Assembly (NCBI GenBank): GCA_964424345.1
Contig: CAYRIK010000007.1
Span: 1 to 64,000 of the forward strand
Direction of reading: 5' to 3'
Source: RGIG6307 sp964424345
GTDB lineage: Bacteria > Bacillota > Clostridia > Lachnospirales > Lachnospiraceae
DNA: 64,000 nt
Part shown: one piece after another, positions 54,229-63,171 of the stretch
Layout of the letters: the number at the start of each line of letters is the position of its first letter
Position numbering within the stretch: the stretch's first letter is position 1
The notes under the pieces: model-generated
The model's database searches: none
What the model was told of the DNA's origin: nothing
Seen by the model: the letters and a program-made list of their open reading frames with translations, nothing else
Made by a program: the position numbers and the translations under genes

Positions 54229-55212
54229 TTATTTGACCTCCTTCTTGGCTGCTTTTACGTCGTTATTTGCCAAAGTATCATCAGAACCTGTCAATTCAAT
54301 AAAGATATCCTCTAACTGCTTTTCATCCAGAACCATAGAAAGAACAGGCATCTTCATTTCTGCCAGCTTTAAGCTCAACGCTTCACGAATATCTGCATTT
54401 TCTGCTAAAGCAATCTGTGCATTTACAAAACCAGTTGCTGCATCTACTTCTGTCTGTACATCGATAACACCTTCCATTGTAGCTGCTGCTTCTTTTACTG
54501 CTTCTGCATCTCCCTTTACACTTAAAATCAATGTTCTCTGTGCTGCAAACTGCTTCTGTAAACCTTCTAATGTATCATTTGCAATCAACTTGCCATGAGA
54601 AATGATCATAATCTGGTCACATACAGCACTTACTTCTGAAAGAATATGAGAACTTAAAATAACGGTGTGGTTTTCACCAAGTTTTTTGATAAGCTCACGA
54701 ATTTCAATAATCTGCATTGGGTCAAGACCTACACTTGGCTCGTCCAAAATAATAACTTCAGGATCACCTAAAATAGCCTGTGCCAGACCAACTCTTTGCT
54801 TATAACCTTTAGAAAGGTTTTTGATCAGTCTGTTTGCCATATGTTCAATGCCTGTCATAGCCATAACATAAGCTACCTGCTCTGCACGATTCTTCTTTGG
54901 AACCTTTTTTAATTCTACACAGAAATCTAAAAATTCCTTTACAGTCATATCTGTGTATAATGGTGGTATTTCTGGTAAATAACCGATACACTTTTTTGCT
55001 TCTTCCGGCTCTTTCATAACATCAAAACCATTAATGGTAACGGTACCTGATGTTGGTGCAAGATATCCAGTCATAATATTCATTGTTGTACTTTTACCAG
55101 CGCCGTTTGGTCCTAAAAAACCATAAATCTGTCCCTTTTCTACACGAAAGGATAAATCTTCAACAGCGAAGTGATTACCGTACTTCTTTGTTAGATTTTT
55201 TACTTCTATCAC
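54229..55212 (-). CDS. ABC transporter ATP-binding protein (GldA-type)
   Basis: 327 aa with Walker A GPNGAGKSTT near residue 40, signature LSKGYKQRVGLAQAI, Walker B VIILDEPSVGLDP and switch His LSSHILSEV, plus a C-terminal DUF4162-like tail. First gene of a three-gene operon with the GldFG-like permease and the DUF4340 protein. AGGAGGAAA ahead of the ATG. Confidence 0.93.
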   Translation of the reverse strand: MIEVKNLTKKYGNHFAVEDLSFRVEKGQIYGFLGPNGAGKSTTMNIMTGYLAPTSGTVTINGFDVMKEPEEAKKCIGYLPEIPPLYTDMTVKEFLDFCVELKKVPKKNRAEQVAYVMAMTGIEHMANRLIKNLSKGYKQRVGLAQAILGDPEVIILDEPSVGLDPMQIIEIRELIKKLGENHTVILSSHILSEVSAVCDQIMIISHGKLIANDTLEGLQKQFAAQRTLILSVKGDAEAVKEAAATMEGVIDVQTEVDAATGFVNAQIALAENADIREALSLKLAEMKMPVLSMVLDEKQLEDIFIELTGSDDTLANNDVKAAKKEVK

Positions 55213-55537
55213 GTTTTTTTCCTCCTATAAGATGTACCCATTAGCATGGGATTTCATACACCATTCTCCCAGTTTTCACATCTGCTTTATATGCCTTTTT
55301 CGTTTAGGTTTGAATACCCTAGAATATACTACTAAAACTTTGTGTACAAACTTTGGCTTAAATGTGTTTTTCGTGTGTTCCAATCATTATCACCGTCCCC
55401 ATAATGATTTTTCACAGACTGTTGAATTATATCATGACAACTATGTTTTTTCAACTAATAAAGCGGAAACTGGCACAAATAGGCACATTGCAGCGAGTTA
55501 TCAAAGCTCCATTTGAGCAATTTACTAGTATAGAACA

Positions 55538-55555
55538 AAGTGGACAAGTCCACTT
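55538..55555. repeat. Short perfect palindrome
   Basis: AAGTGGAC-AA-GTCCACTT in the 514-bp gene-free region 55213-55726. That region otherwise holds only the 25-bp repeat and a terminator; no gene is supported. Confidence 0.5.
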
Positions 55556-55590
55556 CAACTTCCTATATTTCTCACGCAAAGAAACTTGCT

Positions 55591-55615
55591 CCACTTTGCT
55601 GAGCCGAGCGTTTTT
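55591..55615 (-). repeat. 25-bp dispersed repeat, copy 2
   Basis: Exact copy of 13863-13887. Minus-strand flanks also share a looser GTGAG...AGGAAG pattern about 18-35 bases further on with the first copy. Confidence 0.8.
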
Positions 55616-55682
55616 GTGAAGCAATACTTTCCCTATACGCTCATTTTCATCTTCGCAGAACGTTTTTATGCATACAAAAAAC

Positions 55683-55709
55683 GACAGAAGCATCACTGCC
55701 TCTGCCGTC
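55683..55709 (-). terminator. Terminator of the asparagine synthase gene
   Basis: On the minus strand GACGGCAGAGGCA pairs with TGCTTCTGTC (one bulge), followed by GTTTTTT. Confidence 0.75.
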
Positions 55710-55726
55710 TTACACGTTTATATACA

Positions 55727-57265
55727 CTATCGTTTTACAAAATATTCCTCATACCAAACAAGGAATGTATAGATTGTCCACACTTTTCTCCAGTTATCGG
55801 AATTTCCGCCTACATAGTCATCAAAAATAGCATTGATTTCATCCAAATGGAAGAATTTTGCAGCAATGTCGCTGTGGAATTTTGCCTGTACATCCTGATT
55901 GTAACGTTCATCTGCCATCCAAATACGGATTGGTACGATAAATCCAAGTTTTTTACGGAATGCAACTTCTTCTGGAAGTACTTTTGTTGCTGCTGTTCTA
56001 AATGCAACTTTATTCTGCTCTTCATTTACCTTATATTTAGATGGTATGCGGGAAGCAATATCAAAAATTCGCATATCTGTAAGCGGCATACGAACTTCTA
56101 AACCTGCTGCCTCACTCATTTTATCTACATTCAGATAAATATCGCCTTCTAACCAAACCTGAATATCAACGTCAGCCATTTTAGAAAGTGGATCTAATGC
56201 TTCATTTTCTTTGTAAATATCCTTTACCAAATCGATTGGAAGAAAATCCTCTTTGTAATGCTTTAAGATTTTCTTTTTCTCATCCTCTTTCATGATATTG
56301 GTATTTCCAACGTAAAATGTCTTTAAGTTATCTCCATAACGTTCTGCATTGCGATACATATTGTAACCGCCGAAAAATTCATCTGCACCTTCTCCAGAAT
56401 AACAAATATCCGTATGCTCTGCGGCAGCCTTACAACCTAATGCAAATACAATTGCAGATGCATCTCCAAGAGGCTGTTCCATGTTGTACATAACATATGG
56501 CACAATTGCAAAATATTCTTCTGGAGAAATCACACGACGATGAAATGTTACATCTAATAAGTTAGCTGTTTCTTTTGCAAGTACAGACTCGTCAAATCGT
56601 TCTTCCTCATAGCCACAGGAATTAGCAGCTTTTGCTTTGCTCATAGCAAGTACATAAGAAGAATCTACACCGCCTGATAAAAAGGATTCTGCACTTTCAT
56701 CGGAATCTAACACTTCAGGCATTACCTGCTGTAATGTTGTATGGATTTCATCTGCCCACTCTTCCAAAGACTTTGTTTCATCTGGCTGAAATGTTGGCTT
56801 CCAATAGCGTATAATTTCTAATGAGCCATCTTTCCATACAAGGAAACGACCTGGAAGTAATTTCTTTACTCCCTTAAAGAAGGTGTCCTCTCCTGTTGTA
56901 TAGGTCATAGTCAGATATATCTGCAATAAATCTTCATTTAATTCCTTTTTAAAGCCAGGCTGCTCCATAATCTGACGTATCATCGTTCCATAAAGCAAAC
57001 GTCCGTCCTCTGTTACATAATAGTAAAAAGGCTTTGTACCAAATGGATCTCTTAAACAGAACAATTCCTGCTTTTGGTCATCCCACAATGCAAAAGCAAA
57101 CATACCATACAAATGAGATGCCATATCATGCCCCCATGTCTCATATGCTTTTACTAAAATTTCCTGTTCACGTTCGCTGCGGGAATATGTTTTATCAATA
57201 CCAAGTTCTTCGCAAAGACTTTCCCAATTACGGATATGTCCTCTATATTCTTTTACTGTTATCAT
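55727..57265 (-). CDS. asnB: Asparagine synthase lacking the N-terminal nucleophile segment
   Basis: 512 aa. Synthetase domain complete: ESFLSGGVDSSYVLA (ATP loop), CYSGEGADEFFGGYNMYRN, VRMPLTDMRIFDIA. The class II glutaminase domain begins late: YRGHIRNWESLCEELG corresponds to the N-G-E-I-Y-N region of AsnB near residue 75, so the initiator segment M-C-G-I-A-G with the Cys nucleophile and the R-H-R-G-P region is absent. The gene has its own promoter and GAGGATAG before the ATG, with no upstream fragment in another frame, so this is its natural start. It should work with ammonia or get it from a partner. Confidence 0.9.
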   Translation of the reverse strand: MITVKEYRGHIRNWESLCEELGIDKTYSRSEREQEILVKAYETWGHDMASHLYGMFAFALWDDQKQELFCLRDPFGTKPFYYYVTEDGRLLYGTMIRQIMEQPGFKKELNEDLLQIYLTMTYTTGEDTFFKGVKKLLPGRFLVWKDGSLEIIRYWKPTFQPDETKSLEEWADEIHTTLQQVMPEVLDSDESAESFLSGGVDSSYVLAMSKAKAANSCGYEEERFDESVLAKETANLLDVTFHRRVISPEEYFAIVPYVMYNMEQPLGDASAIVFALGCKAAAEHTDICYSGEGADEFFGGYNMYRNAERYGDNLKTFYVGNTNIMKEDEKKKILKHYKEDFLPIDLVKDIYKENEALDPLSKMADVDIQVWLEGDIYLNVDKMSEAAGLEVRMPLTDMRIFDIASRIPSKYKVNEEQNKVAFRTAATKVLPEEVAFRKKLGFIVPIRIWMADERYNQDVQAKFHSDIAAKFFHLDEINAIFDDYVGGNSDNWRKVWTIYTFLVWYEEYFVKR

Positions 57266-57318
57266 ATGCTAATCTATCCTCTGTATATTATCACTTAAAA
57301 AAATCTAAAACCAATTCT

Positions 57319-57347
57319 ATGATAACTTTTCTGTCGAATTATGTCAA
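57319..57347 (-). promoter_or_regulatory. Promoter of the asparagine synthase gene
   Basis: On the minus strand TTGACA (57342-57347), 17 bp, TATCAT (57319-57324), 54 bp ahead of the ATG. It lies directly after the end of the citrate synthase gene. Confidence 0.8.
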
Positions 57348-57359
57348 CGCTCAAACATT

Positions 57360-58718
57360 TTATCGTTCTGACATATTTACATATTCTCGTTTTTCAGAAA
57401 TACTCTTATATGCCGGACGAATAATCTTATCCACATTGATTAATTCTTCAATACGGTGTGCACTCCAGCCAGCAATTCTTGCAACCGCAAAAATTGGAGT
57501 AAACAATTCTACTGGAATGCCAAGCATACTGTAAACAAATCCACTATAAAAGTCAACATTTGCACTAACACCTTTATAAATAGCACGTTCCTGTGCGATT
57601 ACTTCTGGTGCTTTTTTCTCAATCATAGTATAAAGCTCATATTCATCATGTAAGCCTTTTTCTGTAGCAAGTGCTTCTACGAAACCTTTAAAAATCTGTG
57701 CACGAGGGTCAGAAAGAGAATATACTGCATGTCCCATACCATAAATAAGACCTTTTTGGTCAAATGCTTCTTTGTGCAGCAATTTTCTTAAATATGCTTC
57801 TACTTCCTGCTCATCTTTCGTATCTTTCACGTTCTGCTTCAGGTCATTCATCATTTCTACTACTTTGATGTTTGCACCGCCATGCTTTGGTCCTTTTAAA
57901 GAAGAAAGTGCTGCTGCCATAGCTGCATACGTATCTGTACCAGAAGAAGAAACAACATGTGTCGTAAATGTAGAGTTATTACCACCACCATGCTCCATAT
58001 GAAGTACCAATGCAAGGTCTAATACTCTCGCTTCCAATTCAGTATACTGCATATCAGGACGCAGCATTCTTAAAATATTTTCTGCTGTAGATAAATTTGG
58101 ATCAGGTCTGTGGATATACATACTGCCATCTCTTTCATAGTGATTGTATGCATGATATCCATATACAGCCAACATTGGTACTTCACTAATTAACATCAGA
58201 CATTGTCTTAATACATTAGAAATAGATAAATCAGAAACCTGATCATCGTAAGATGCTAATGTTAAAATACTTTTAGAAAGAGAGTTCATCATGTCTTTAC
58301 TAGGCGCTTTCATAATAACGTCTCTTACAAAGTTCGTTGGAAGACTTCTCATTTCTGCAAGCATTGTCTTAAACTCAGCAAGCTGCTCTTTTGTTGGAAG
58401 TTCTCCAAACAAAAGTAAATAGGTACATTCTTCAAATCGAAGATTATCCTGCTGTCCATGTCCATTTACCAAATCTAAAATATTGTAGCCGCGATAAAAA
58501 AGTCGTCCGTCACAAGGAACCTTATTTCCATCTACCATGTCAAATGCCTCAATCGTAGAAACCTTTGTAAGCCCTGCTAAAACACCTACACCATTTTTAT
58601 CACGAAGCCCTTTTTTCACATCGTAAGTACCATATAATGAAACGTCTATTTTGCCAAGTTCCTCACATCTTTCAGATAATTTATCCATTTTTTCCTGCCA
58701 GTTCTTGTTCATCAACAT
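57360..58718 (-). CDS. gltA: Citrate synthase
   Basis: 452 aa. Family motifs GRLFYRGYNILDLV, LVLHMEHGGGNNSTFT, SSLKGPKHGGANIKV and KGLIYGMGHAVYSLSDPRA include the catalytic His residues and Asp. In fermenting Clostridia citrate synthase feeds a partial TCA pathway to 2-oxoglutarate and glutamate. No other TCA gene is near. GAAAGGAAG lies 8 bases before the ATG. Confidence 0.95.
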   Translation of the reverse strand: MLMNKNWQEKMDKLSERCEELGKIDVSLYGTYDVKKGLRDKNGVGVLAGLTKVSTIEAFDMVDGNKVPCDGRLFYRGYNILDLVNGHGQQDNLRFEECTYLLLFGELPTKEQLAEFKTMLAEMRSLPTNFVRDVIMKAPSKDMMNSLSKSILTLASYDDQVSDLSISNVLRQCLMLISEVPMLAVYGYHAYNHYERDGSMYIHRPDPNLSTAENILRMLRPDMQYTELEARVLDLALVLHMEHGGGNNSTFTTHVVSSSGTDTYAAMAAALSSLKGPKHGGANIKVVEMMNDLKQNVKDTKDEQEVEAYLRKLLHKEAFDQKGLIYGMGHAVYSLSDPRAQIFKGFVEALATEKGLHDEYELYTMIEKKAPEVIAQERAIYKGVSANVDFYSGFVYSMLGIPVELFTPIFAVARIAGWSAHRIEELINVDKIIRPAYKSISEKREYVNMSER

Positions 58719-58867
58719 GCTGCCACTTCCTTTCTGCTACAGTATTTTCTTGTTATCATACAAAATCTTCCCCTCATTTGTCAATAAACCCATCATAATT
58801 AAATTATAAAAATTCAATAAAAATATCGCAATTTTCAGACAACACATAGTTTTTTATCCCTTGACAT

Positions 58868-58883
58868 TCCCTATATATTGTGC
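58868..58883 (+). promoter_or_regulatory. NrdR box ahead of the anaerobic RNR operon
   Basis: TCCCTATATATTGTGC matches the NrdR consensus ACACWATATATWGTGT at 13 of 16 positions. It overlaps a TTGACA at 58861-58866. A weaker second box is at about 58911-58926. NrdR represses RNR genes when dATP is plentiful. Confidence 0.65.
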
Positions 58884-58939
58884 CAATATATTCAATACAG
58901 TTCTTTAAATGCACCACATATTGTAGTGCGTATATCATT

Positions 58940-58965
58940 TTGAGGTTTGTCCGAATAAACCTCAA
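58940..58965 (+). promoter_or_regulatory. Leader hairpin of nrdD
   Basis: TTGAGGTTT (58940-58948) and AAACCTCAA (58957-58965) are exact complements around GTCCGAAT, 39 bp ahead of the start codon. Function unknown. Confidence 0.55.
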
Positions 58966-59003
58966 CTTCTACTATCAAAACAAAGAAAGCAAGGTCTTTA
59001 ATT

Positions 59004-61286
59004 ATGATCCAAAGTATTATTAAACGTGATGGTCGTGTCGTTTTATATGACCAGACCAAAATCGCTAAAGCGATATTGAAATCTCTGGAAGCATCCGGTG
59101 AAGGAGATGCCTCAGACGCTGCCCGCGTAGCGAACGATGTACATAGTGAGCTGGAAAGTCATTTTTCTTCTGAAGCACCAAACATTGAACTGATTCAGGA
59201 TGCAGTAGAGCATCAGTTAATGAACCATGGTTTTACTGCTGCTGCCAAATCTTATATTTTATATCGTGCAAATCGTACACGTGCGCGTGAAGCAAACACT
59301 GTACTGATGAAAACGATTAACGAGATTACTCAGATTGATGCCCGTATCAGTGATATGAAACGTGACAATGCCAATATCGATGGAAATACTGCAATGGGAA
59401 CCATGTTACAGATTGGTTCTGCTGGCGCTAAAGCATACAACGAAATGTATCTGCTCCGCCCAGAACATGCAAAAGCACACCGTGAGGGTGATATCCATAT
59501 CCATGATTTTGATTTCTATTCTTTGACAACTACATGCTGTCAGATTGACATTATTAAATTATTTAAAGATGGATTTTCTACCGGTCATGGATATGTGCGT
59601 GAACCACAGAGCATCCAAAGTTATGCTGCTTTGGCTGCTATCGCTATTCAGTCTAATCAAAATGACCAGCATGGTGGACAGTCTATTCCAAACTTTGATT
59701 ACGGCATGGCGCAAGGTGTTGCAAGAACTTATCGCAAAGCCTATATCCGCCGTATGAAAGAAGCATTGGAAGATATGCTGGATTTAGACGATGAAATGCA
59801 AAGCATTACAGACATCGTTTCTTTTGCAGAAAAAGAAAGCAACGAAAAAGTTCGTTTGGAAAATAATGCCATCTTTGATGAAGTGATTTGCCAGAAACTT
59901 TTAGAGACATACCCTCTTACAAAAGAACAGGCTCTCCACTTAATCCAAAGAACACGCAAACGTGCATGGGACAAAACAAATCGTGATACAAAACAGGCAA
60001 TGGAAGGTTTTGTACATAACTTAAATACTATGCATTCCAGAGCTGGTGCACAGACACCATTCTCTTCTATCAACTATGGAACGGACTGTTCTGCAGAAGG
60101 TCGTATGGTCATCCGCAATGTCCTTCTTGCATTAGATGAAGGTCTTGGACATGGTGAAACTTGTATTTTCCCAATCCATATTTTCAAGGTAAAAGAAGGC
60201 ATCAACTACAACGAAAGTGATCCAAACTATGATTTGTTCCGTTTAAGCTGTAAAGTCAGTGCAAAGCGTTTGTTCCCAAATTATGTTTTTCTGGATTCTC
60301 CATTTAACTTACAATACTATGTTCCAGGCAGACCAGAAACAGAAGTTGCTACAATGGGATGTCGTACACGTGTTATGGGAAATGTACATGATCCTAGCCG
60401 TCAGATTGCAAACTCCAGAGGAAATCTTTCCTTTACTTCTATCAATCTTCCAAGAATTGCGATTGAAAGCAAAGGCAATGAAAAAGTTTTCTATGAAAAG
60501 TTACAGCATATGTTAGAGCTTGTTTCCCAGCAGTTATTAGACCGTTTTGAAATTCAGGCAAACAAACACATTTACAACTACCCATTCTTAATGGGACAGG
60601 GCGTATGGCTTGATTCCGAAAAATTAACAACAAAAGACGATTTACGAGAAGTGTTAAAACATGGCACATTATCTATCGGCTTTATCGGTCTTGCTGAAAC
60701 ATTAACCGCTTTATACAGCAACCATCATGGTGCCGAAGAAGCAATTCAGCAAAAAGGCTTAGAAATCATTGGATTTATGCGTGACTTCTGTGACAAGAAA
60801 GCAGAAGAACTCAAAATGAACTTTTCTTTACTTGGAACACCTGCAGAAGGACTTTCCGGTCGTTTCATCCGTATGGATCAAAAACGTTATGGTAAATTAA
60901 AAGGCATTACCGATAGAGAATATTACACAAACAGCTTCCATATTCCTGTATGGTATCCAATCTCTGTATATGACAAAATCCGTTTAGAAGCTCCTTACCA
61001 CAATCTTTGCAACGGTGGTCATATCAGTTATGTAGAATTAGACGGCGATACTACACAAAATATCGAAGCCTTTGAAGCAGTTGTACGCTGTATGCATGAC
61101 TGTCATATCGGTTACGGCAGTATCAATCATCCTGTAGACCGAGATCCTGTATGTGGATATGTTGGTGTTATTGGTGATGTATGTCCTAGATGCGGTCGTC
61201 GTGAAGGAGAAGCGATTTCTCCTGAAAGAATCGAAGAATTAAAGAGAAAATATCCTGAAATGCCTGCTTTTGTAGGTATCCGTTAA
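59004..61286 (+). CDS. nrdD: Anaerobic ribonucleotide reductase core subunit, lacking the glycyl-radical tail
   Basis: Class III RNR reducing ribonucleoside triphosphates. 760 aa: N-terminal ATP-cone (IIKRDGRVVLYDQTKIAKAI), barrel with DIHIHDFDFYSLTTTCCQ, QNDQHGGQSIPNFDYG and HSRAGAQTPFSSINYGTDC, then a C-terminal Zn-type region with Cys717, Cys727 and Cys730 (DPVCGYVG, DVCPRCG). The protein ends at PAFVGIR. Intact NrdD continues with F-E-R-I-R-R-x-T-G-Y, which here is on a separate small gene at 61314. TAA is followed by a second in-frame stop, so readthrough is excluded as a simple route. Confidence 0.95.
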   Translation: MIQSIIKRDGRVVLYDQTKIAKAILKSLEASGEGDASDAARVANDVHSELESHFSSEAPNIELIQDAVEHQLMNHGFTAAAKSYILYRANRTRAREANTVLMKTINEITQIDARISDMKRDNANIDGNTAMGTMLQIGSAGAKAYNEMYLLRPEHAKAHREGDIHIHDFDFYSLTTTCCQIDIIKLFKDGFSTGHGYVREPQSIQSYAALAAIAIQSNQNDQHGGQSIPNFDYGMAQGVARTYRKAYIRRMKEALEDMLDLDDEMQSITDIVSFAEKESNEKVRLENNAIFDEVICQKLLETYPLTKEQALHLIQRTRKRAWDKTNRDTKQAMEGFVHNLNTMHSRAGAQTPFSSINYGTDCSAEGRMVIRNVLLALDEGLGHGETCIFPIHIFKVKEGINYNESDPNYDLFRLSCKVSAKRLFPNYVFLDSPFNLQYYVPGRPETEVATMGCRTRVMGNVHDPSRQIANSRGNLSFTSINLPRIAIESKGNEKVFYEKLQHMLELVSQQLLDRFEIQANKHIYNYPFLMGQGVWLDSEKLTTKDDLREVLKHGTLSIGFIGLAETLTALYSNHHGAEEAIQQKGLEIIGFMRDFCDKKAEELKMNFSLLGTPAEGLSGRFIRMDQKRYGKLKGITDREYYTNSFHIPVWYPISVYDKIRLEAPYHNLCNGGHISYVELDGDTTQNIEAFEAVVRCMHDCHIGYGSINHPVDRDPVCGYVGVIGDVCPRCGRREGEAISPERIEELKRKYPEMPAFVGIR

Positions 61287-61313
61287 ATCAAAAAAAGAAA
61301 GTGAGAGATTATC

Positions 61314-61475
61314 ATGAGTGAAGAAGTAAGAAATGAAAATTTAGGACAAGGTGTTGGTTTTGAACGTATTCGCCGTATTACTGGTTATTTAGTTGGTACT
61401 ATGGATAAATGGAATGATGCAAAACGTGCAGAAGAACGTGATCGTGTAAAACACAGTTTAAACAGCCATGCTTAA
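61314..61475 (+). CDS. Separate glycyl-radical subunit of the anaerobic RNR
   Basis: 53 aa, easily missed because of its size. GVGFERIRRITGYLVGT contains the class III glycyl-radical motif with Gly24, and WNDAKRAEERDRVKHS matches the normal NrdD C-terminus. It starts 27 bp after the core stop codon in the same frame, with GAAAGTGAGAG as ribosome binding site, and overlaps nrdG by 8 bp. It should dock into the NrdD core and be activated by NrdG. It has its own ten-residue N-terminal extension (MSEEVRNENL) not needed for a simple break, which suggests an evolved subunit. Confidence 0.93.
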   Translation: MSEEVRNENLGQGVGFERIRRITGYLVGTMDKWNDAKRAEERDRVKHSLNSHA

Positions 61476-61983
61476 TCTCTCTGATATTTTAACTGACAGT
61501 ATCGTAGACGGCCCTGGTATCCGTACCGTTATTTTTAGTCAGGGCTGTCCGCATCACTGCCCAGGCTGTCATAATCCTTCCACGTGGGCATTTGAAGGCG
61601 GAACTTGTATGTCTGAGGAAGATATTCTGCACATTGTACAATCCAATCCTCTCTGCAAAGGCGTTACTTTTTCCGGCGGTGAACCGTTTGCACAAGCGGA
61701 AGGCTTTACCAAACTAGCTATCTTATTAAAAGAACATGGCTATGAAGTTGCTTCTTTTTCCGGATATACTTTTGAACAGCTTTTACAAGGAACTGAAGCA
61801 CAAAAACAACTTTTAAAACACATTGATGTTTTAATCGATGGCCCATTTTTATTAGCTGAGCGAAGCCTCTCTGTCAGCTTCCGAGGCAGTAAAAATCAAC
61901 GTATTTTAGATGTTCCGGCAAGTCTTCTTGCACAAGAAGCAGTTTCTATCCAAAAAGGTCGCTGGGTTGGAGAATACGAATAA
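61468..61983 (+). CDS. nrdG: Anaerobic RNR activating enzyme
   Basis: Radical-SAM activase, 171 aa. CX3CX2C at residues 27, 31, 34 (CPHHCPGC), preceded by DSIVDGPGIRTVIFSQG and followed by GVTFSGGEPFAQ. It generates the glycyl radical on NrdD; here on the 53-aa subunit encoded just upstream, with which its start overlaps. This arrangement parallels the split PFL operon. Confidence 0.96.
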   Translation: MLNLSDILTDSIVDGPGIRTVIFSQGCPHHCPGCHNPSTWAFEGGTCMSEEDILHIVQSNPLCKGVTFSGGEPFAQAEGFTKLAILLKEHGYEVASFSGYTFEQLLQGTEAQKQLLKHIDVLIDGPFLLAERSLSVSFRGSKNQRILDVPASLLAQEAVSIQKGRWVGEYE

Positions 61984-61997
61984 TTCTATAACAAAAC

Positions 61998-62033
61998 AGT
62001 GGCGGTATAGCTTTTGCTGTACCGCCACTTTTT
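61998..62033 (+). terminator. Terminator of the nrd operon
   Basis: AGTGGCGGTATAGC / GCTGTACCGCCACT with TTTT loop and a T5 run. Confidence 0.92.
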
Positions 62034-62207
62034 GCTATTAGGCTATTTTCTTTTTCTACTTTTCATACCGAGCCTACCATTAGTAGCAATGCAATCCTCG
62101 TCACGCCTTTTTTGTGTTACAATATCTACCATTGCTTTATCTACGGATATTTGCTGCAAATCAATATCAATTATAATTGATATTTTCTTTGCACTCGACA
62201 TTACCTT

Positions 62208-62375
62208 CTATTGTCTTGCACTCAATACTGCCGCCGCAATAAGTATTGCCCAAAACCTCAACCTTAAAGCATTCAATGCCATTTCTCCTGTTTCAGGTAT
62301 ATTTGCTACGAACGCACTGTCTACGATATTGTATACCTCTTGAAGCATCATGGAAATAATCATAGGGATTCCCAT
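62208..62375 (-). pseudogene. N-terminal remnant of a MATE transporter gene
   Basis: From ATG 62375 the minus strand reads MGIPMIISMMLQEVYNIV then DSAFVANIPETGEMALNAL, the conserved beginning of MATE/NorM proteins, and then breaks into RFWAILIAAAVLSARQ and a stop. The rest of the gene is missing; MATE proteins are about 450 aa. The stretch 62034-62207 has no gene and may hold further debris. Confidence 0.75.
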
Positions 62376-62436
62376 GTTTAATTTTTCGCTCGTTTTTTCG
62401 TTTTAGCATAAAGAATAAAATTTTTGCAAGTTCTTT

Positions 62437-63051
62437 TTATAATATACCAGCTTCTATTTTTCTGTTTTTGAAATAATATTCTTTATCTCGCTCATCTATT
62501 TGACGCAAAACCTTACATGGATTTCCTACTGCTACTACGTTGGAAGGAATATCCTTCGTAACAACACTGCCTGCTCCAATTACTACATTATCTCCAATTG
62601 TAATGCCTGGTAAAATAATAGCTCCTGCACCAATCCAACAATTTCTTCCGATGTGTACCGGTGCATTATACTGATACGCCTGTTCACGAAGTTCTGGTAA
62701 AATCGGATGACCTGCTGTTGCAACGGTAACATTTGGGCCAAACATTGTATAATCTCCAACGTAAATATGAGTATCATCCACACAAGTCAAATGAAAATTT
62801 GCATATACGCTTTTGCCAAAATGACAATGTTTTCCACCCCAGTTAGCATAAAATGGAGGTTCAATATAACAATCTTCTCCAATTTCAGCAAACATTTCTT
62901 TTAACATTTCCTGACGCTTTTTTGATTCTGTTGGACGTGTCTGATTAAAATCATATAAACGTTCCAAACATGCTGTCTGCATTTCCATAATTTCTGCATC
63001 ACCTGGAAGATATAATTCTCCTGTGTGCATCTTATCTTTCATTGTACTCAT
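62437..63051 (-). CDS. Sugar O-acetyltransferase, maltose acetyltransferase type
   Basis: 204 aa left-handed beta-helix enzyme. N-terminal Mac domain (MKDKMHTGELYLPGDAEI), hexapeptide repeats (FGPNVTVATAGHPI, IGRNCWIGAGAIILPG, GDNVVIGAGSVVTKD) and the C-terminal VAVGNPCKVLRQI. Transfers acetyl from acetyl-CoA to sugars such as maltose or galactosides, likely as a detoxifying step. GGGGAGGTAC precedes the ATG. Confidence 0.92.
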   Translation of the reverse strand: MSTMKDKMHTGELYLPGDAEIMEMQTACLERLYDFNQTRPTESKKRQEMLKEMFAEIGEDCYIEPPFYANWGGKHCHFGKSVYANFHLTCVDDTHIYVGDYTMFGPNVTVATAGHPILPELREQAYQYNAPVHIGRNCWIGAGAIILPGITIGDNVVIGAGSVVTKDIPSNVVAVGNPCKVLRQIDERDKEYYFKNRKIEAGIL

Positions 63052-63171
63052 AAAAGTACCTCCCCTAGTTCATTCCTGCCCATTTTAACATGAATAATTT
63101 TTAAAAAAAATTGTTTTTTTTGTACAAAAAATGTATTATGATAAAGAAAAAAGGAAAAGGAACTCTTTATT

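Noticed and set aside
55451..55696. 81-aa minus-strand frame containing KNARLSKV
   Set aside because: Runs through the asparagine synthase terminator and the 25-bp repeat; no ribosome binding site. Explained as repeat DNA.
61284..61314. NrdD split as stop-codon readthrough or selenocysteine
   Set aside because: The first stop is TAA, a second stop follows in frame, and the small gene has its own ribosome binding site and ATG. No selenocysteine insertion hairpin is evident.
62014..62343. 109-aa plus-strand hydrophobic frame
   Set aside because: It lies opposite a recognisable MATE remnant and begins inside the nrdG terminator; its hydrophobicity is a shadow effect.
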